From contig JAJPHP010000083.1 of assembly GCA_021325255.1 (NCBI GenBank), positions 1 to 25,308 of the forward strand: a DNA stretch of 25,308 bases, in the 5' to 3' direction. Below are positions 25,168 through 25,308 of the stretch, one piece after another (the stretch's first letter is position 1; each line of letters opens with the position of its first letter). The position numbers were made by a program, and so were the translations under genes. The stretch is from Nitrososphaerota archaeon. Its GTDB lineage: Archaea; Thermoproteota; Nitrososphaeria; Nitrososphaerales; CADDZS01. The notes below the pieces were generated by a model. The model made no database searches. It was not told the DNA's origin and saw nothing but the letters and a program-made list of their open reading frames with translations.

Positions 25168-25308
25168 TTAAGCCCAGTAAGATAAAGGGTTATGGCCAGA
25201 AGTGCTGTGTTGCACGATTCAAGCACGTAGTCTACTAATTTTGTCTCAAGTGTGCTTGTACTGAGGCGCCCAATCTCACGGCATGTCAGACGACAGGAAT
25301 TGGAGCAA

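Noticed and set aside
25284..25308. ATG opening a rightward frame (MSDDRNWS) at the window end
   Set aside because: Only eight codons are visible, with no SD and no clear TATA box at the right distance. It may be a real gene start but cannot be supported here.
1..25308. tRNA, rRNA, CRISPR or insertion sequence
   Set aside because: No T-loop/anticodon pattern, no regularly spaced direct repeats and no transposase or terminal repeats were seen on either strand by eye. A tRNAscan and repeat search would confirm this.

Overview
The window looks like chromosome of an archaeon, most likely of the Thaumarchaeota (Nitrososphaeria) or a close relative. The kingdom-level case rests on an archaeal GHMP-type shikimate kinase, T-rich tracts in place of bacterial terminators at several gene ends, AT-rich TATA-like boxes, and an F420/luciferase-type oxidoreductase. 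These sit beside genes that mesophilic archaea share with bacteria (UvrA/UvrC, AroB, HflX). The lineage assignment is an inference from gene content, not from a marker gene. GTG and TTG starts are common, and several are fixed by clear Shine-Dalgarno (SD) sequences.

Layout. 1-780: possible 5' end of a leftward gene, a small membrane protein and a divergent spacer. 780-3490: a winged-helix-like protein, the ribosome-associated GTPase HflX, a small membrane protein, and a possible small Cys-rich protein on the other strand. 3596-5131: an AMP-forming acyl-CoA synthetase (leftward). 5132-9071: accessory-looking, gene-poor DNA with an aldo/keto reductase, two short membrane proteins and a luciferase-like oxidoreductase, separated by spacers rich in perfect inverted repeats. 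9072-18240: the complete shikimate pathway. 18400-23512: uvrA-uvrC. 24168-25103: a rubrerythrin-VIT1 iron protein.

The shikimate block is the core. Rightward aroF-aroB makes 3-dehydroquinate from PEP and erythrose-4-phosphate. Leftward aroD-aroE-aroK-aroA-aroC carries it to chorismate, and a chorismate mutase-prephenate dehydrogenase fusion (tyrA) directs it toward tyrosine. The two units converge with a single base between the aroB and tyrA stop codons. Several gene junctions overlap, which suggests translational coupling.

I found no CRISPR array, transposase, rRNA or tRNA. I did not find a convincing new multi-gene system. The least explained material is the set of dyad-rich spacers (about 1384-1541, 5333-5422 and 7096-7307), the small Cys-rich ORF near 3279-3488, and the operator-like dyad in front of the iron gene.
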